DNA of 64,000 nt from VRUE01 sp963697805. GTDB taxonomy: Bacteria > Actinomycetota > Thermoleophilia > Solirubrobacterales > 70-9. The notes under the pieces are model-generated. The model searched no databases, was not told the DNA's origin, and was given only the letters and a program-made list of their open reading frames with translations. The first letter of the stretch is position 1. Each line of letters starts with the position of its first letter. The translations under genes were made by a program, and so were the position numbers. This document shows, in pieces, positions 47,955 through 57,027 of the stretch. Location: positions 62,001-126,000 of the forward strand of contig CAVOPB010000001.1 in the NCBI GenBank assembly GCA_963697805.1, given 5' to 3'.

Positions 47955-49928
47955 TCAGTCGACCAGTTCGGGCGGTGCGGTCAGCAGGACCCGGCAGGGG
48001 GCCTTCTTCAGCACATACTGCGTCGCCGAGCCGATCTCAGCCGGCCTCGCGGCCCCGATGCCGCCGAGGACGGCCCCTCCCCTGACCTTGGTCGGGGGCT
48101 CGCCGCCGACGACGATCGCCTCGGCGTTGCTGCGCCGGGCCTCCTCGACGATTCCCTTGCCGATGTCCCTGGCGCGCACCAACTCGGCCGAGACCCTGAC
48201 GTTCTCGTACTCCTCGCCGATATCGCGGGCCCGGTCCAGCGCGCGGCGGGCCTCCTCCTCCCGCTCGGGGTCCAGCTCGGCGTCGATCGGCTGCGTCAGC
48301 GGCACCTCGACCACGTAGACGATCTCGAGTCGGGCCTGCTCGCTGCCGCCCTTCGCCTCCTCCGCGGTTGCCGAGGCGAGGCGGCCGGCGGTCGAGACGA
48401 TGTCATCGTCGAGATCGGTCCCGAAGACCGGGACGAGGATGTTGCGGTAGGAGATCTCGGGGGCCTTCTTGGTCAGCGCCCGCTCGGTGACCGAGACCCG
48501 TTGGGTCAGCGTCGTCCCCTCGACGACCTTGCGATAGACGACGTAGAACAGCAGCCCGAAGGCCATCCAGCCGAGGCCGACCCAGCGCGCCCGGTCATGG
48601 AAGGCGAGGACGCTGAGGAAGGCGAGGCCGGTCAGCACCGCCGCGATCACGACCGGGATCGGGATGCTCGATCCGCCCCAATCGACGTTCCCCGGGACCC
48701 GGAACGGGCGCGGGCGGTCGGGTTCGGTCATTCGTAACCGCAGGATCGAGAGGTGGGCGATCGTGATCGCCAGGGTCGCGCCGAAGGCGTAGATGCCGGC
48801 CAGCAGCTTGACGTCGGTCGGGACCACGAGCCCGATCATGATCAGGCCCGAGATCGCGATCGCGACGTGCGGAGTCGCGTGGCGGGCGTTCAGCTTTCCG
48901 AGCCAGCTCGGGATCTGGCGGTTGATCGCCAGCGTGTATATGTGGCGGGAGACGCCGAGCATCGCCGTCGTCGACGCCCAGAACAGAACCGGCGTGGCGA
49001 TGATCGCGACGATCCAGCGCATCGAGTCGGCGACCCAGGTCGGTTCGAACGCCGAGACCACCCCCAGGATCGGCTCCTCTACGAATTCTCCGCCAAGCGC
49101 GGTCTGGGGGCCTTCGGAAGTGGCGACGACCGGCACCGCCATCAACGCGATCGCCGCCATCCCGGCGTAGATCAGCGGCACCGCGAACGCCCCGACGCTG
49201 ACGATCCGCTTCAGGTCGCGAGGTTCGACGTCGATGTCCGGCGCCAGGTCCGAGGCGGCCTCGATGCCGGCGTAGGCGAGCATCGCCACCACGGCGGCGT
49301 AGATGACGTCGGTCAGGCTCGGGTTGTTGAAGAGGTCGAGCTGATCGGTCAGGCGGTCGGGATGGAGCACGGCGAGGACGCCGACCCCGATCACCGCCAG
49401 CTGCAGGGCGATGTCGGCGAGGGCGAGAACGACGAGCCAGCGTTCGCGGATCCCGCGGCCGGTGATGTTGAGGACGTTGAGCAAACAGGCGGCGAGGATC
49501 ACCGCGGCCGCGATCCCGATCTCCCAGCCGGACTCGGCGAAACCGGAGGAGACCGGCGTCAGGTAGTGCGGGACCGAGATCGCCGCCAGCGCGGCGACGA
49601 TCAGGTAGTCGATCAGGATCGCCCAGCCGGCGATGAAGGCGATCAGCTCGTTGAAGCCGTGGCGGGCGAAGCTGGAAGAGCCACCGCGTTCGCGGATCAT
49701 CGCCCCGCCCTCGACGTAACTGAGCGTCGCGAGGACGAAGAGTAGGCCGGCGGCGAGGAAGATCAGCGGGGTCAGACCCAGCCCCCGATCGGCGACGACG
49801 CCGAGCGAGAAGTAGATCGAGAACCCGATCGCCGAGTAGACCGCGACGAACAGCCCGGGGACACCCAGCCCCCGGTGGAGCAGCGGCTCGAGCCGCGAGC
49901 CCGGGGATTTCTGGTCCGGCTCGCTCAC
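47955..49928 (-). CDS. APC-superfamily permease with C-terminal Usp domain (KimA-like)
   Basis: 657 residues from GTG 49928, overlapping the stop of the small membrane gene (GTGA). About twelve helices in the first 480 residues, with VYSAIGFSIYFSLG and GGSSSFARHGFNE characteristic of APC transporters. A Usp-like cytoplasmic domain follows (about 515-657: YRNILVPVFGTD near the start, GGAVLGGIGAARPAEIG near the end). Layout and the adjacent RCK genes resemble the K+/H+ symporter KimA and the Mtb Rv2690c-ceoBC cluster, so K+ uptake is a better guess than amino acid transport. Confidence 0.85.
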   Translation of the reverse strand: MSEPDQKSPGSRLEPLLHRGLGVPGLFVAVYSAIGFSIYFSLGVVADRGLGLTPLIFLAAGLLFVLATLSYVEGGAMIRERGGSSSFARHGFNELIAFIAGWAILIDYLIVAALAAISVPHYLTPVSSGFAESGWEIGIAAAVILAACLLNVLNITGRGIRERWLVVLALADIALQLAVIGVGVLAVLHPDRLTDQLDLFNNPSLTDVIYAAVVAMLAYAGIEAASDLAPDIDVEPRDLKRIVSVGAFAVPLIYAGMAAIALMAVPVVATSEGPQTALGGEFVEEPILGVVSAFEPTWVADSMRWIVAIIATPVLFWASTTAMLGVSRHIYTLAINRQIPSWLGKLNARHATPHVAIAISGLIMIGLVVPTDVKLLAGIYAFGATLAITIAHLSILRLRMTEPDRPRPFRVPGNVDWGGSSIPIPVVIAAVLTGLAFLSVLAFHDRARWVGLGWMAFGLLFYVVYRKVVEGTTLTQRVSVTERALTKKAPEISYRNILVPVFGTDLDDDIVSTAGRLASATAEEAKGGSEQARLEIVYVVEVPLTQPIDAELDPEREEEARRALDRARDIGEEYENVRVSAELVRARDIGKGIVEEARRSNAEAIVVGGEPPTKVRGGAVLGGIGAARPAEIGSATQYVLKKAPCRVLLTAPPELVD

Positions 49929-50122
49929 CTGCGCTCCATCCGCGCCGAGACCCACAGCCGCCCGGCGCCGACGGCGATGAAGGCGACCCCGATCAGAACC
50001 CCCACCGAGAGCGGCCCGCCGCCGTTGACGAGAGTGCTGAGGAGGATCGCCAGGCCAAGCGCGATCATGAGAATGGAGATCGCGCGGATCGAGCCGCGGT
50101 AGAACCGCTCGGGAGAGGCCAT
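49925..50122 (-). CDS. Small two-helix membrane protein between the permeases
   Basis: 65 residues. Two hydrophobic segments (about 12-30 and 38-56) with basic ends. Stop overlaps the permease GTG. It may be a small accessory subunit of the transporter (inference from position). No family recognised. Confidence 0.65.
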   Translation of the reverse strand: MASPERFYRGSIRAISILMIALGLAILLSTLVNGGGPLSVGVLIGVAFIAVGAGRLWVSARMERR

Positions 50123-50132
50123 GATCCCGATT

Positions 50133-52032
50133 CTAGGCCGGGGTCGGCTGACTTTCGGCGTCCTGCTGAACGCCGTGGTCGGAGACGACGATGACCCGGC
50201 AGGGGCGCTCGGCGAGGACCGTCTGCAGGGTCTTGTCGTAGAGCGGGGTGCCGTTCCGGAACCGCAGCGGGACGACCACCGCGGCGGCGTTGATCATCTT
50301 CGCCTCGTCGGCGATCGAGTAGCCGGCCTGGCCGGGCCGGACCCGCTCGACGTGGCCGGTGACCCGCTGGCCGCCGATCAGCTTCGCCTGCTCGACCTTG
50401 CTCTGGGCGGCGGCCTCCGCGTCGCGCATCTTGGCGTCGAGCGGAAGGTTGGTCGGGACGGTCAGCATCGAGTGGACGTGGATCCCGCGCAGCCGTTTCG
50501 AGGCGAGCTTGACCGCGGTCCCGACCATCTCCTCGGAGAACGGGTCGTCGTCGTCGAAGGCGACGAGGACGCTCCGGTACTCGATCTCCTCGACACCGAG
50601 GGGCTCGGGAGTGACGACCTTGACCGTTTCCGTCAGCGGCAGTTTCTGGTTGCGTCGGTAGAGCATGTAGATGGCGACGCCGAGGACCATCCAGCCGAGG
50701 CCGACGACGAGCGTGCGCGGGTAGAGCGCCATCACGACGATCCAGGCGGCGAAGGTCCCGAGCCCGCCCAGGACCGCGGTCAGCGGCAGTTCGGCGCCGA
50801 ACGCGTGGATGTTCAAAGGCGGCTTCCAGGGCCGCTCGTCCTCAGATTTCCGTCGCCGCAGCTGGATCACGGAAACGTGGGCGATGGTAAACGAGAGCAT
50901 CGCCCCGAACGAGTACAGCGTCGCCAGGAAGTCGGTCTTGCCCGGAAGCAGGGTGATCGTCGCGATTCGCGGCGAAGATCATGATCGCGATGTACGGCGT
51001 CCGGTAGCGGGGGTGGACCTGGCGCAGCTTCTCGGGAAGCTGGCGGTGCTGCCCCATCGAGTAGGTGAGGCGGGAGACGCCGATCAGGCCGGCGTTGGTG
51101 GCGATCAGGAGGATCACCGCGGCGAGGATCCCGACATAGAAGCGGAGGGCTTCGGTCAGGCCGGCGCCGAGGCCGAGGTTCTCGACGATGCCGAGGATCG
51201 GGTCGTTGGCGAACTCGGTGCCGAGCGTCGTCGAGTAGTGGCCGGCGGCGTCCTGGGTCACCGGCATCGCCGAGAGCGCCACCAACGGGATGAAGAGGTA
51301 GAGGCCCAGAACGGCGGCCACCGTGATTCCGACGCTTCGCGGGATCGATTTCGGCGCGTCGACCGTCTCCTCGGCCATGTTGGAGATCGTCTCGATCCCG
51401 GTGTAGGCGATCATCCCGACCGCGATCCCGAGCGCGAAGTCGCTCCAGGTCGGGGCCACGCCGAGGTGGACGTTGTCGACCAGGACCTGGGGACTGAAGA
51501 CGAGGAAGAGCCCGATCCCGACCAGGACCACCTGGGTCGCGAGATCGGCGACGGCGAGGATCAGGTTCAGTTTCGCCGACTCCTGCGAGCCGCGGATGTT
51601 GAGCAGTGCCAGGGCGCCGATCAGGACCGCGCCGCCGATGATGTCGCCGGGGCCGTGGCCGAGGGGCTCCCAGAACACGGCCAGGTAGTGGGGCACGAAG
51701 TAGGCCGAGATCGCGACCGTGATCGTGTAGTTCAGCATCTGGCCCCAGGCGGCGATGAAGCTGACCAGCTCGTTGAAGGCGTGGCGGGCGAAGCTCGAGG
51801 ACCCGCCTGCCTCCGGGTACATCACCGTCGCCTCGGCGTAGGTTGCGGCGGTCGCGGCGAAGATCAGGCCGGAGATGACGAACGCGATCGGGGTCAGGCC
51901 GAGGGCGAAGGCGGCGGTGACGCCGAGCGCGTAGTAGATCGAGGAGCCGACGTTGCCGTAGGCCGCCGAGAACAGGGCGCCGACGCCATGAACGCGGCTC
52001 AGCGATTCGTCTCTGGGGATGCGCCTGGCCAT
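50133..52032 (-). pseudogene. APC-superfamily permease with Usp domain, frameshifted (KimA-like)
   Basis: Two parts in different frames make one full permease. The first (ATG 52032) covers about ten helices and ends its true homology at IAIMIFAA near 50970. The second resumes IATITLLPGKTDFLATLYSFGAM and runs through the last helices and a Usp domain (about 50150-50600). One extra base at 50966/50967 (GCGAATCGCG, minus strand) explains the break. Restoring it gives about 632 residues. It is a close paralogue of the next permease (GGSSSFARHAFNE and the same Usp tail). The break is a mutation, a sequencing error or, less likely, recoding. Confidence 0.85.
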
Positions 52033-52056
52033 CTAGGCGCCGATTCCTCTGGGCAT

Positions 52057-53148
52057 TCAGATCGAATATACGGCCGCGGCCGGTGCGCGCCGCAGGTGGG
52101 AAGGCCCGAGCTCAGCCGGCGTCGAGCAGCCGCAGAGGGCGAGCGTCAGCTCGAGCTCCCCGCGCAACAGCTCGAGCACCCGCAGCGCGCCGGTCTCGCC
52201 GGCAGCGGCGAGGCCCCAGAGGACGGGCCTGCCGACCAGGACCGCGTCGGCGCCGAGGGCGAGCGCGATCGCCACGTCCACCCCGCGCCGGATCCCGCCG
52301 TCGACGAGGACCGGAGCCCTTCCGGCGACCGCCTCCACGACCTCGGCGAGGGCATCGGCGGTGGCGACGCAGCGATCGAGCTGGCGGCCGCCATGGTTGG
52401 AGACGACCACGCCGGCGGCGCCGTGCTCGACCGCGAGGGCGCCGTCCTCAGCGGTCAGCACGCCCTTGACGAGGACCGGGACGCCGGCCTCGGCGACCAG
52501 CTCCTCGAGCTGGGCCCAGTCGAGGGCCGGTTCCATCAGGTCGAAGGTCTCGGCAATCGTCAGCGCCTCGCTCGAGCCGATCGCGGCTTCGACGCTCGGT
52601 ACCCCGAGCTCCTCGGGAATTTTGAAGCCGGTTCGGATGTCTCGCTCGCGGTTGCCCGCCCGCGCGGTGTCGACGGTGAGGACGATCGCCTCGTACCCGG
52701 ACCCCACCGCCTCGGCGACCAATGCCCTGGTCACCCCGATGTCGCGGAAGCGGTAGAGCTGGAACCAGCGGCGCCCGCCGGGGGCCGCCTCGGCGACCTG
52801 GCGGGGGCCCATCGTCGCCAGCGTCGAGACGCACATGACGGTTCCCGCCGCAGCCGCGGCGCGCGCCATTGCCGCCTCGCCCTCGGGGTCGACCAGGCCC
52901 TGGTAGGCGACAGGCGCGACGAGGATCGGCGCCGCGACCCGCCCGCCGAGTACCTCGGCCGAGGTCTCCCAGTCGCCGATCCCGGCCAGCATCCGCGGTC
53001 GGAGCCGCCACCCACTCCAGGCGGCGACGTTCTCCCGCAGGGTCAGCTCGTCACCGGCGCCACCGGCGAAGTAGCCGAGCACGCCGGGCTCGAGCCGCTC
53101 CGCCGCGGCGCGCTCGAAATCGGAGACGTTGATCATCGGCTCGGCCAC
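52057..53148 (-). CDS. FMN-dependent 2-hydroxyacid oxidase/dehydrogenase (LldD/GOX-like)
   Basis: 363 residues from GTG 53148, chosen because a TAGATT -10 box sits 8 bases upstream. FMN-binding barrel: YFAGGAGDELTLREN near the start, WFQLYRFRD, the catalytic VVSNHGGRQLD (His) and DGGIRRGVDV (Arg). It oxidises L-lactate, glycolate or a similar 2-hydroxyacid to the oxoacid. The substrate cannot be fixed from sequence. Lactate 2-monooxygenase is a possible alternative. Confidence 0.9.
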   Translation of the reverse strand: MAEPMINVSDFERAAAERLEPGVLGYFAGGAGDELTLRENVAAWSGWRLRPRMLAGIGDWETSAEVLGGRVAAPILVAPVAYQGLVDPEGEAAMARAAAAAGTVMCVSTLATMGPRQVAEAAPGGRRWFQLYRFRDIGVTRALVAEAVGSGYEAIVLTVDTARAGNRERDIRTGFKIPEELGVPSVEAAIGSSEALTIAETFDLMEPALDWAQLEELVAEAGVPVLVKGVLTAEDGALAVEHGAAGVVVSNHGGRQLDRCVATADALAEVVEAVAGRAPVLVDGGIRRGVDVAIALALGADAVLVGRPVLWGLAAAGETGALRVLELLRGELELTLALCGCSTPAELGPSHLRRAPAAAVYSI

Positions 53149-53156
53149 GGTGCGCG

Positions 53157-53162
53157 AATCTA
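53157..53162 (-). promoter_or_regulatory. Leaderless-type -10 box for the hydroxyacid oxidase (TAGATT)
   Basis: Minus-strand TAGATT, 8 bases before GTG 53148. Confidence 0.45.
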
Positions 53163-53206
53163 ACCGACACTCGCCGGCGATCGGTGTGCCCACTCGGCGA
53201 TCGGGG

Positions 53207-53212
53207 TAGGTT
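53207..53212 (+). promoter_or_regulatory. Leaderless-type -10 box for the cupredoxin gene (TAGGTT)
   Basis: TAGGTT, 6 bases before ATG 53219. Confidence 0.5.
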
Positions 53213-53218
53213 CGACGT

Positions 53219-53662
53219 ATGCCAAAACTCACAGCCCGTCGCGTCCTGGCCCCGATCATCCTGCTCATCCTCGCCCTCGGCATCGCCTCCTGCGGTGGCG
53301 GCGGCGACTCGACGTCCACCGAAGCAGGCGCGACAAGCGCCGAACCTGAAGCCGAAACCAAAGCCGAAACCGGCAGCACCCCGGCGCCGAGCGGGAACGC
53401 CCGCCGATCCGAAAAAGTCGAAATCATCGACTTCGCCTACAGCCCCGACCCGGTCACGATCGAGGAAGGCGGCAAGGTGATCTGGATCAACCAGGACTCC
53501 GCCCCCCACACCGCGACCGCCGATGACGGCAGCTTCGACACCGGCGAACTCGAGGAAGGCAAGCTCAAGTCAGAGACCTTCAAGGAACCCGGCGAATTTA
53601 CCTACCACTGCGAAATCCACCCGACCATGCACGGCACGGTCAGGGTGGTCGAAGCGGGCTGA
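53219..53662 (+). CDS. Cupredoxin (plastocyanin/azurin-like) lipoprotein
   Basis: 147 residues. Lipobox GIASC with Cys25, an acidic linker, then a blue-copper domain. Ligands are visible: His in APHTATADD, and Cys, His and Met in YHCEIHPTMHG. It is anchored outside the membrane and carries single electrons. Glutamate is about 14 GAA to 3 GAG by hand count. A perfect hairpin includes its stop codon. Confidence 0.92.
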   Translation: MPKLTARRVLAPIILLILALGIASCGGGGDSTSTEAGATSAEPEAETKAETGSTPAPSGNARRSEKVEIIDFAYSPDPVTIEEGGKVIWINQDSAPHTATADDGSFDTGELEEGKLKSETFKEPGEFTYHCEIHPTMHGTVRVVEAG

Positions 53663-53669
53663 CGCCCGC
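53654..53669. terminator. Hairpin at the cupredoxin/hppA convergent junction
   Basis: GCGGGC-TGAC-GCCCGC: a perfect 6-base GC stem with a 4-base loop containing the cupredoxin stop codon. No T-run follows, so it would be an atypical or bidirectional terminator. Confidence 0.4.
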
Positions 53670-53685
53670 CGGGCCGTGCCGGGCC

Positions 53686-55779
53686 CTAGAAGTGGACGAT
53701 CGGGATGATCAGGATCGCGACGATGTTCGCGACCTTGATCATCGGGTTGATCGCGGGGCCGGCGGTGTCCTTGTAGGGGTCGCCGACCGTGTCGCCGGTC
53801 ACCGAGGCGGCATGGGCCTCTGAGCCCTTGCCGCCGTGGGCGCCGTCCTCGATCAGCTTCTTCGCGTTGTCCCAGGCGCCGCCGCCGGCGGTCATCGAGA
53901 CCGCGGCGAAGAGCCCGACGACGATCACCCCGATCAGCAACCCGCCGAGCGCATCGACGCTGAGCAGGCCGACGATCACCGGAACGACGATCGGGATCAG
54001 CGAGGGAAGGATCATCTCCTTCTGGGCCGCCGCGGTAACGATCGCCACGGTTTTCCCGTACTCGGGTTTTTCGGTGCCCTCCATGATCCCGGGGTGCTCG
54101 CGGAACTGTTTGCGAACCTCCTCGACAACCTGGCCGCCGGCGCGGCCGACGGCCTCGATCGCGAGCGCCGCGAACAGGTAGACCATCATCCCGCCGATGA
54201 TCAGACCGATCAGGACGTCCGGCGAGGACAGATTGAAGAGGCTGTTCATATTGAAACCTGCCGGTGCTTCCTCGGCGAGTTCGCTCTTGAAGGCGGCGAA
54301 CAGCACCAGCGCCGCGAGCGCGGCGGACCCGATCGCGTAGCCCTTGGTGACCGCCTTGGTCGTGTTCCCGACCGCGTCGAGCGGGTCGGTGACGTTGCGG
54401 ACGTCCTCGGGCAGCTCCGCCATCTCGGCGATGCCGCCGGCGTTGTCGGTGATCGGCCCGAAGGCGTCGAGGGCGACGATCAGCCCGCAGAGCGAGAGCT
54501 GGGCCATGACGGCGACGCCGATGCCGTAGATGCCCGCGAGCTCGTTGGCGCCGAGGATCGCCAGGGCGAGAACGATCGCCGGCGCGGCGGTGGATTGGAA
54601 GCCCTGGGCAAGCCCCTGGATGATGTTCGTCGCGTGTCCCGTCTCCGACGCCTGGGCGATCGTCTTCACCGGCCGGAACCGGGTCGACGTATAAAATTCG
54701 GTGATCGCGAAGAGGAGCGCGGTGACCGCGATGCCGATCACGGCGCAGAGCCAGAGATCGGTGACGCTCACCGCGTCGGCGCCGGCACTGAGGCCGAGGC
54801 GGACCGGATCGCTCATCAGCCAGTCGGTGATCGGATAGAAGGCGGCGATCGAGAGGATCCCGGAGATGATCAGTCCCTGGTAGAGGGCGCCCTCGACCCG
54901 GTCGGATTTGGTCCGCACGCTGAGAGCGCCGATGATCGAGGCGATGATCGCAACGCCGCCGATCACCAGCGGGTAGATCGCGACCTCGCGGGAGAAGTCG
55001 CCGCCGGCGCCGGTGAAGGTGAGGACACCGAGCAGCATCACGGCGACCGAGGTCACGGCGTAGGTCTCGAATAGGTCCGCGGCCATGCCGGCGCAGTCGC
55101 CGACGTTGTCGCCGACGTTGTCGGCGATCACGGCCGGGTTGCGGGGGTCGTCCTCGGGGATCCCGGCCTCGACCTTGCCGACGAGGTCGGCGCCGACGTC
55201 GGCCGCCTTGGTGAAGATGCCGCCGCCCAGCCGGGCGAAGACCGAGATCAGTGAGCCACCGAAGCCAAGCCCGACGAGGGCGTCAACCGCCTCCTTGTCG
55301 GTGTCCACGGCGCCCGTCAGCACGAGCAGCCCGAAGTAGCCGGCGACCCCGAAGAGCGCCAGGCCGACGACCAGCAGGCCGGTGACCGAGCCGCCTTTGA
55401 AGGCGGCGTCGAGCGCCGGCGGGACGCCGCCGCGGGCCGCCTCGGCGACGCGGGCGTTGGCTCGAACCGAGAGGTTCATGCCGATGAACCCGGCGGCACC
55501 GGAGAGGGTTCCCCCGATCACGAAGCCGACCGCGGTCTCCCAGTTCTGGAGAGCCAACAGCAGGATCGCGATCGGCACCGCAACAGTGGCGATGATCGTG
55601 TACTGACGACTGAGGTAGGCCCGCGCGCCTTCCTGGACGGCGCCCGAGATTTCCTGCATCCGCTCGTTGCCCGGTGAGAGCGCGAGCAGGCGCTGGGTGA
55701 TGAGAAGTCCGTAGATGACGGCTGCCCCCGCGCAGACGAGCGCGACGACTACTCCGTATTCGGTCAGGAAGTCGGTCAA
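53686..55779 (-). CDS. hppA: Membrane-bound proton-translocating pyrophosphatase
   Basis: 697 residues from TTG 55779, with GGAGG 6 bases upstream. About 16 helices; signature DVGADLVGKVEAGIPEDDPRNPAVIADNVGDN (in parts) and the C-terminal KKLIEDG region. GNTTKAVTKG carries Lys and Thr at the two positions that mark K+-independent enzymes (A and G/A in K+-dependent ones), so an H+-pumping, K+-insensitive type is predicted. It couples hydrolysis of pyrophosphate to ion export. Confidence 0.95.
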   Translation of the reverse strand: MTDFLTEYGVVVALVCAGAAVIYGLLITQRLLALSPGNERMQEISGAVQEGARAYLSRQYTIIATVAVPIAILLLALQNWETAVGFVIGGTLSGAAGFIGMNLSVRANARVAEAARGGVPPALDAAFKGGSVTGLLVVGLALFGVAGYFGLLVLTGAVDTDKEAVDALVGLGFGGSLISVFARLGGGIFTKAADVGADLVGKVEAGIPEDDPRNPAVIADNVGDNVGDCAGMAADLFETYAVTSVAVMLLGVLTFTGAGGDFSREVAIYPLVIGGVAIIASIIGALSVRTKSDRVEGALYQGLIISGILSIAAFYPITDWLMSDPVRLGLSAGADAVSVTDLWLCAVIGIAVTALLFAITEFYTSTRFRPVKTIAQASETGHATNIIQGLAQGFQSTAAPAIVLALAILGANELAGIYGIGVAVMAQLSLCGLIVALDAFGPITDNAGGIAEMAELPEDVRNVTDPLDAVGNTTKAVTKGYAIGSAALAALVLFAAFKSELAEEAPAGFNMNSLFNLSSPDVLIGLIIGGMMVYLFAALAIEAVGRAGGQVVEEVRKQFREHPGIMEGTEKPEYGKTVAIVTAAAQKEMILPSLIPIVVPVIVGLLSVDALGGLLIGVIVVGLFAAVSMTAGGGAWDNAKKLIEDGAHGGKGSEAHAASVTGDTVGDPYKDTAGPAINPMIKVANIVAILIIPIVHF

Positions 55780-55811
55780 GTTGGTCCTCCGGCTGGGTTT
55801 TGCGGCGCGGG

Positions 55812-55817
55812 AGTCTA
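55812..55817 (-). promoter_or_regulatory. -10 box for hppA (TAGACT)
   Basis: Minus-strand TAGACT 32 bases before the TTG. Here a conventional leader with a GGAGG ribosome-binding site remains, unlike the leaderless genes. Confidence 0.4.
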
Positions 55818-55862
55818 TATGGGGAACAGGCGAAACGGCCCGCAGCCGGCCCGCAAAGGGCG

Positions 55863-57014
55863 CTAGGCCGCCTGTTTGGCGCCGGTGTAGGTGCGGCGGG
55901 TCTCGGCCACGGAGTCGCGGTAGATCTCCTCGATCGAGGCTCCGGCGTCAAAAGCCTCGCGGGCGCGCTGGGCGCCGTTTCGCTCCGGAAGGTCGATCTC
56001 GAGGCCGAGTCGGGAGCGGGCCGGCTCGGTGCGAGCAAGCAGCAACTCGAGCGCCGCCCCCGCCTCGACCTCGGCCCCGGCGCGGAAATCGATCAGCCGT
56101 CCATCCATCCCGTGACGGATCGCCCGCCACAGGTTCTCCTCGATCTCGCGGTCGGCGAGCAAGGGCTCGGCGCCCCCGGGACCGTGCTCGTCGTACTCGA
56201 TCGCGGCCTGGGCGACGCAGGCGGCGATCAGCGCCGCGACCGAGAACGACTCGTCGCCGCGGGTCTGCGCGTCGCAGATCCTCACCTCGACCGTCCCGAA
56301 CGCGTGGTGGGGCCGCACGCTCCACCACAGCTGGGTCGACTCGACCACGGTCCCGGTTCGGACCAGGAGGTCGACGAACTCGGCATATGTCCGCCAATCG
56401 ACGAACGGGCTCGGGATCCCGCAGCGGGGGAACGTCCGGGTGAAGATCTCGGTCCGCACGGTGTGCAGACCGCTGTCGCGGTTGTCGAGGAACGGCGAGT
56501 TGGCCGAGACCGCGAGCAGCAGCGGCAGTTGCTCGCGCAGCCTGTCGCAGACCGCGATCGCGCGGTCGGCCCCGCGCACCCCCATGTGCAGGTGCAGGCT
56601 CCAGGTGTTGTTGCGCTGGGCAACCCAGCCGAGTTCCTGGCGGAGCCGGTTGTAGTGAGGCGTGTCGATGATCCGCTGGTCGCGGTAATCGGCCCATGGG
56701 TGGGTGCCGGTCGCCGCGAGCGCGAGGCCCATCCGATCGACCAGCGCGAACAACCGCTCGCGGCGCTCGCGCTGCATCGCGACCGCCTCAGCGAAGCTCT
56801 CGGCGCGGCCGGAGCGGATCTCGATCTCCGACGCGATCAGCTCGCCGGCCGCGGACTCGGCCAGCACCTCGTCCTCCTGACAGGCGCCGTACACCTCGTC
56901 GAACCGGTGCTCGAGCTCGAGCGTCTCCGGGTTGAGGATCGCGAACTCCTCCTCGAGGCCGATCGTGAAGTCGACCGAGGACTCGAGTCTCTCCCTGGCG
57001 AGGTCGAGGTCCAT
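55863..57014 (-). CDS. ybdK: Carboxylate-amine ligase / GCS2-type glutamate-cysteine ligase (YbdK family)
   Basis: 383 residues. FTIGLEEEFAILNPETLEL near residue 16 is the GCS2 ATP-grasp-like signature; THPWADYRDQRI, HLHMGV and WWSVRPHHAFGTVEVRICDAQT are conserved further on. Family members ligate glutamate to cysteine or another amine with ATP. Cotranscribed 13 bases after rex, next to a glutaredoxin-like gene, which hints at thiol metabolism (inference). Mycothiol-using actinobacteria still carry such genes. Confidence 0.9.
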   Translation of the reverse strand: MDLDLARERLESSVDFTIGLEEEFAILNPETLELEHRFDEVYGACQEDEVLAESAAGELIASEIEIRSGRAESFAEAVAMQRERRERLFALVDRMGLALAATGTHPWADYRDQRIIDTPHYNRLRQELGWVAQRNNTWSLHLHMGVRGADRAIAVCDRLREQLPLLLAVSANSPFLDNRDSGLHTVRTEIFTRTFPRCGIPSPFVDWRTYAEFVDLLVRTGTVVESTQLWWSVRPHHAFGTVEVRICDAQTRGDESFSVAALIAACVAQAAIEYDEHGPGGAEPLLADREIEENLWRAIRHGMDGRLIDFRAGAEVEAGAALELLLARTEPARSRLGLEIDLPERNGAQRAREAFDAGASIEEIYRDSVAETRRTYTGAKQAA

Positions 57015-57027
57015 TGGCTCAGCTGGT

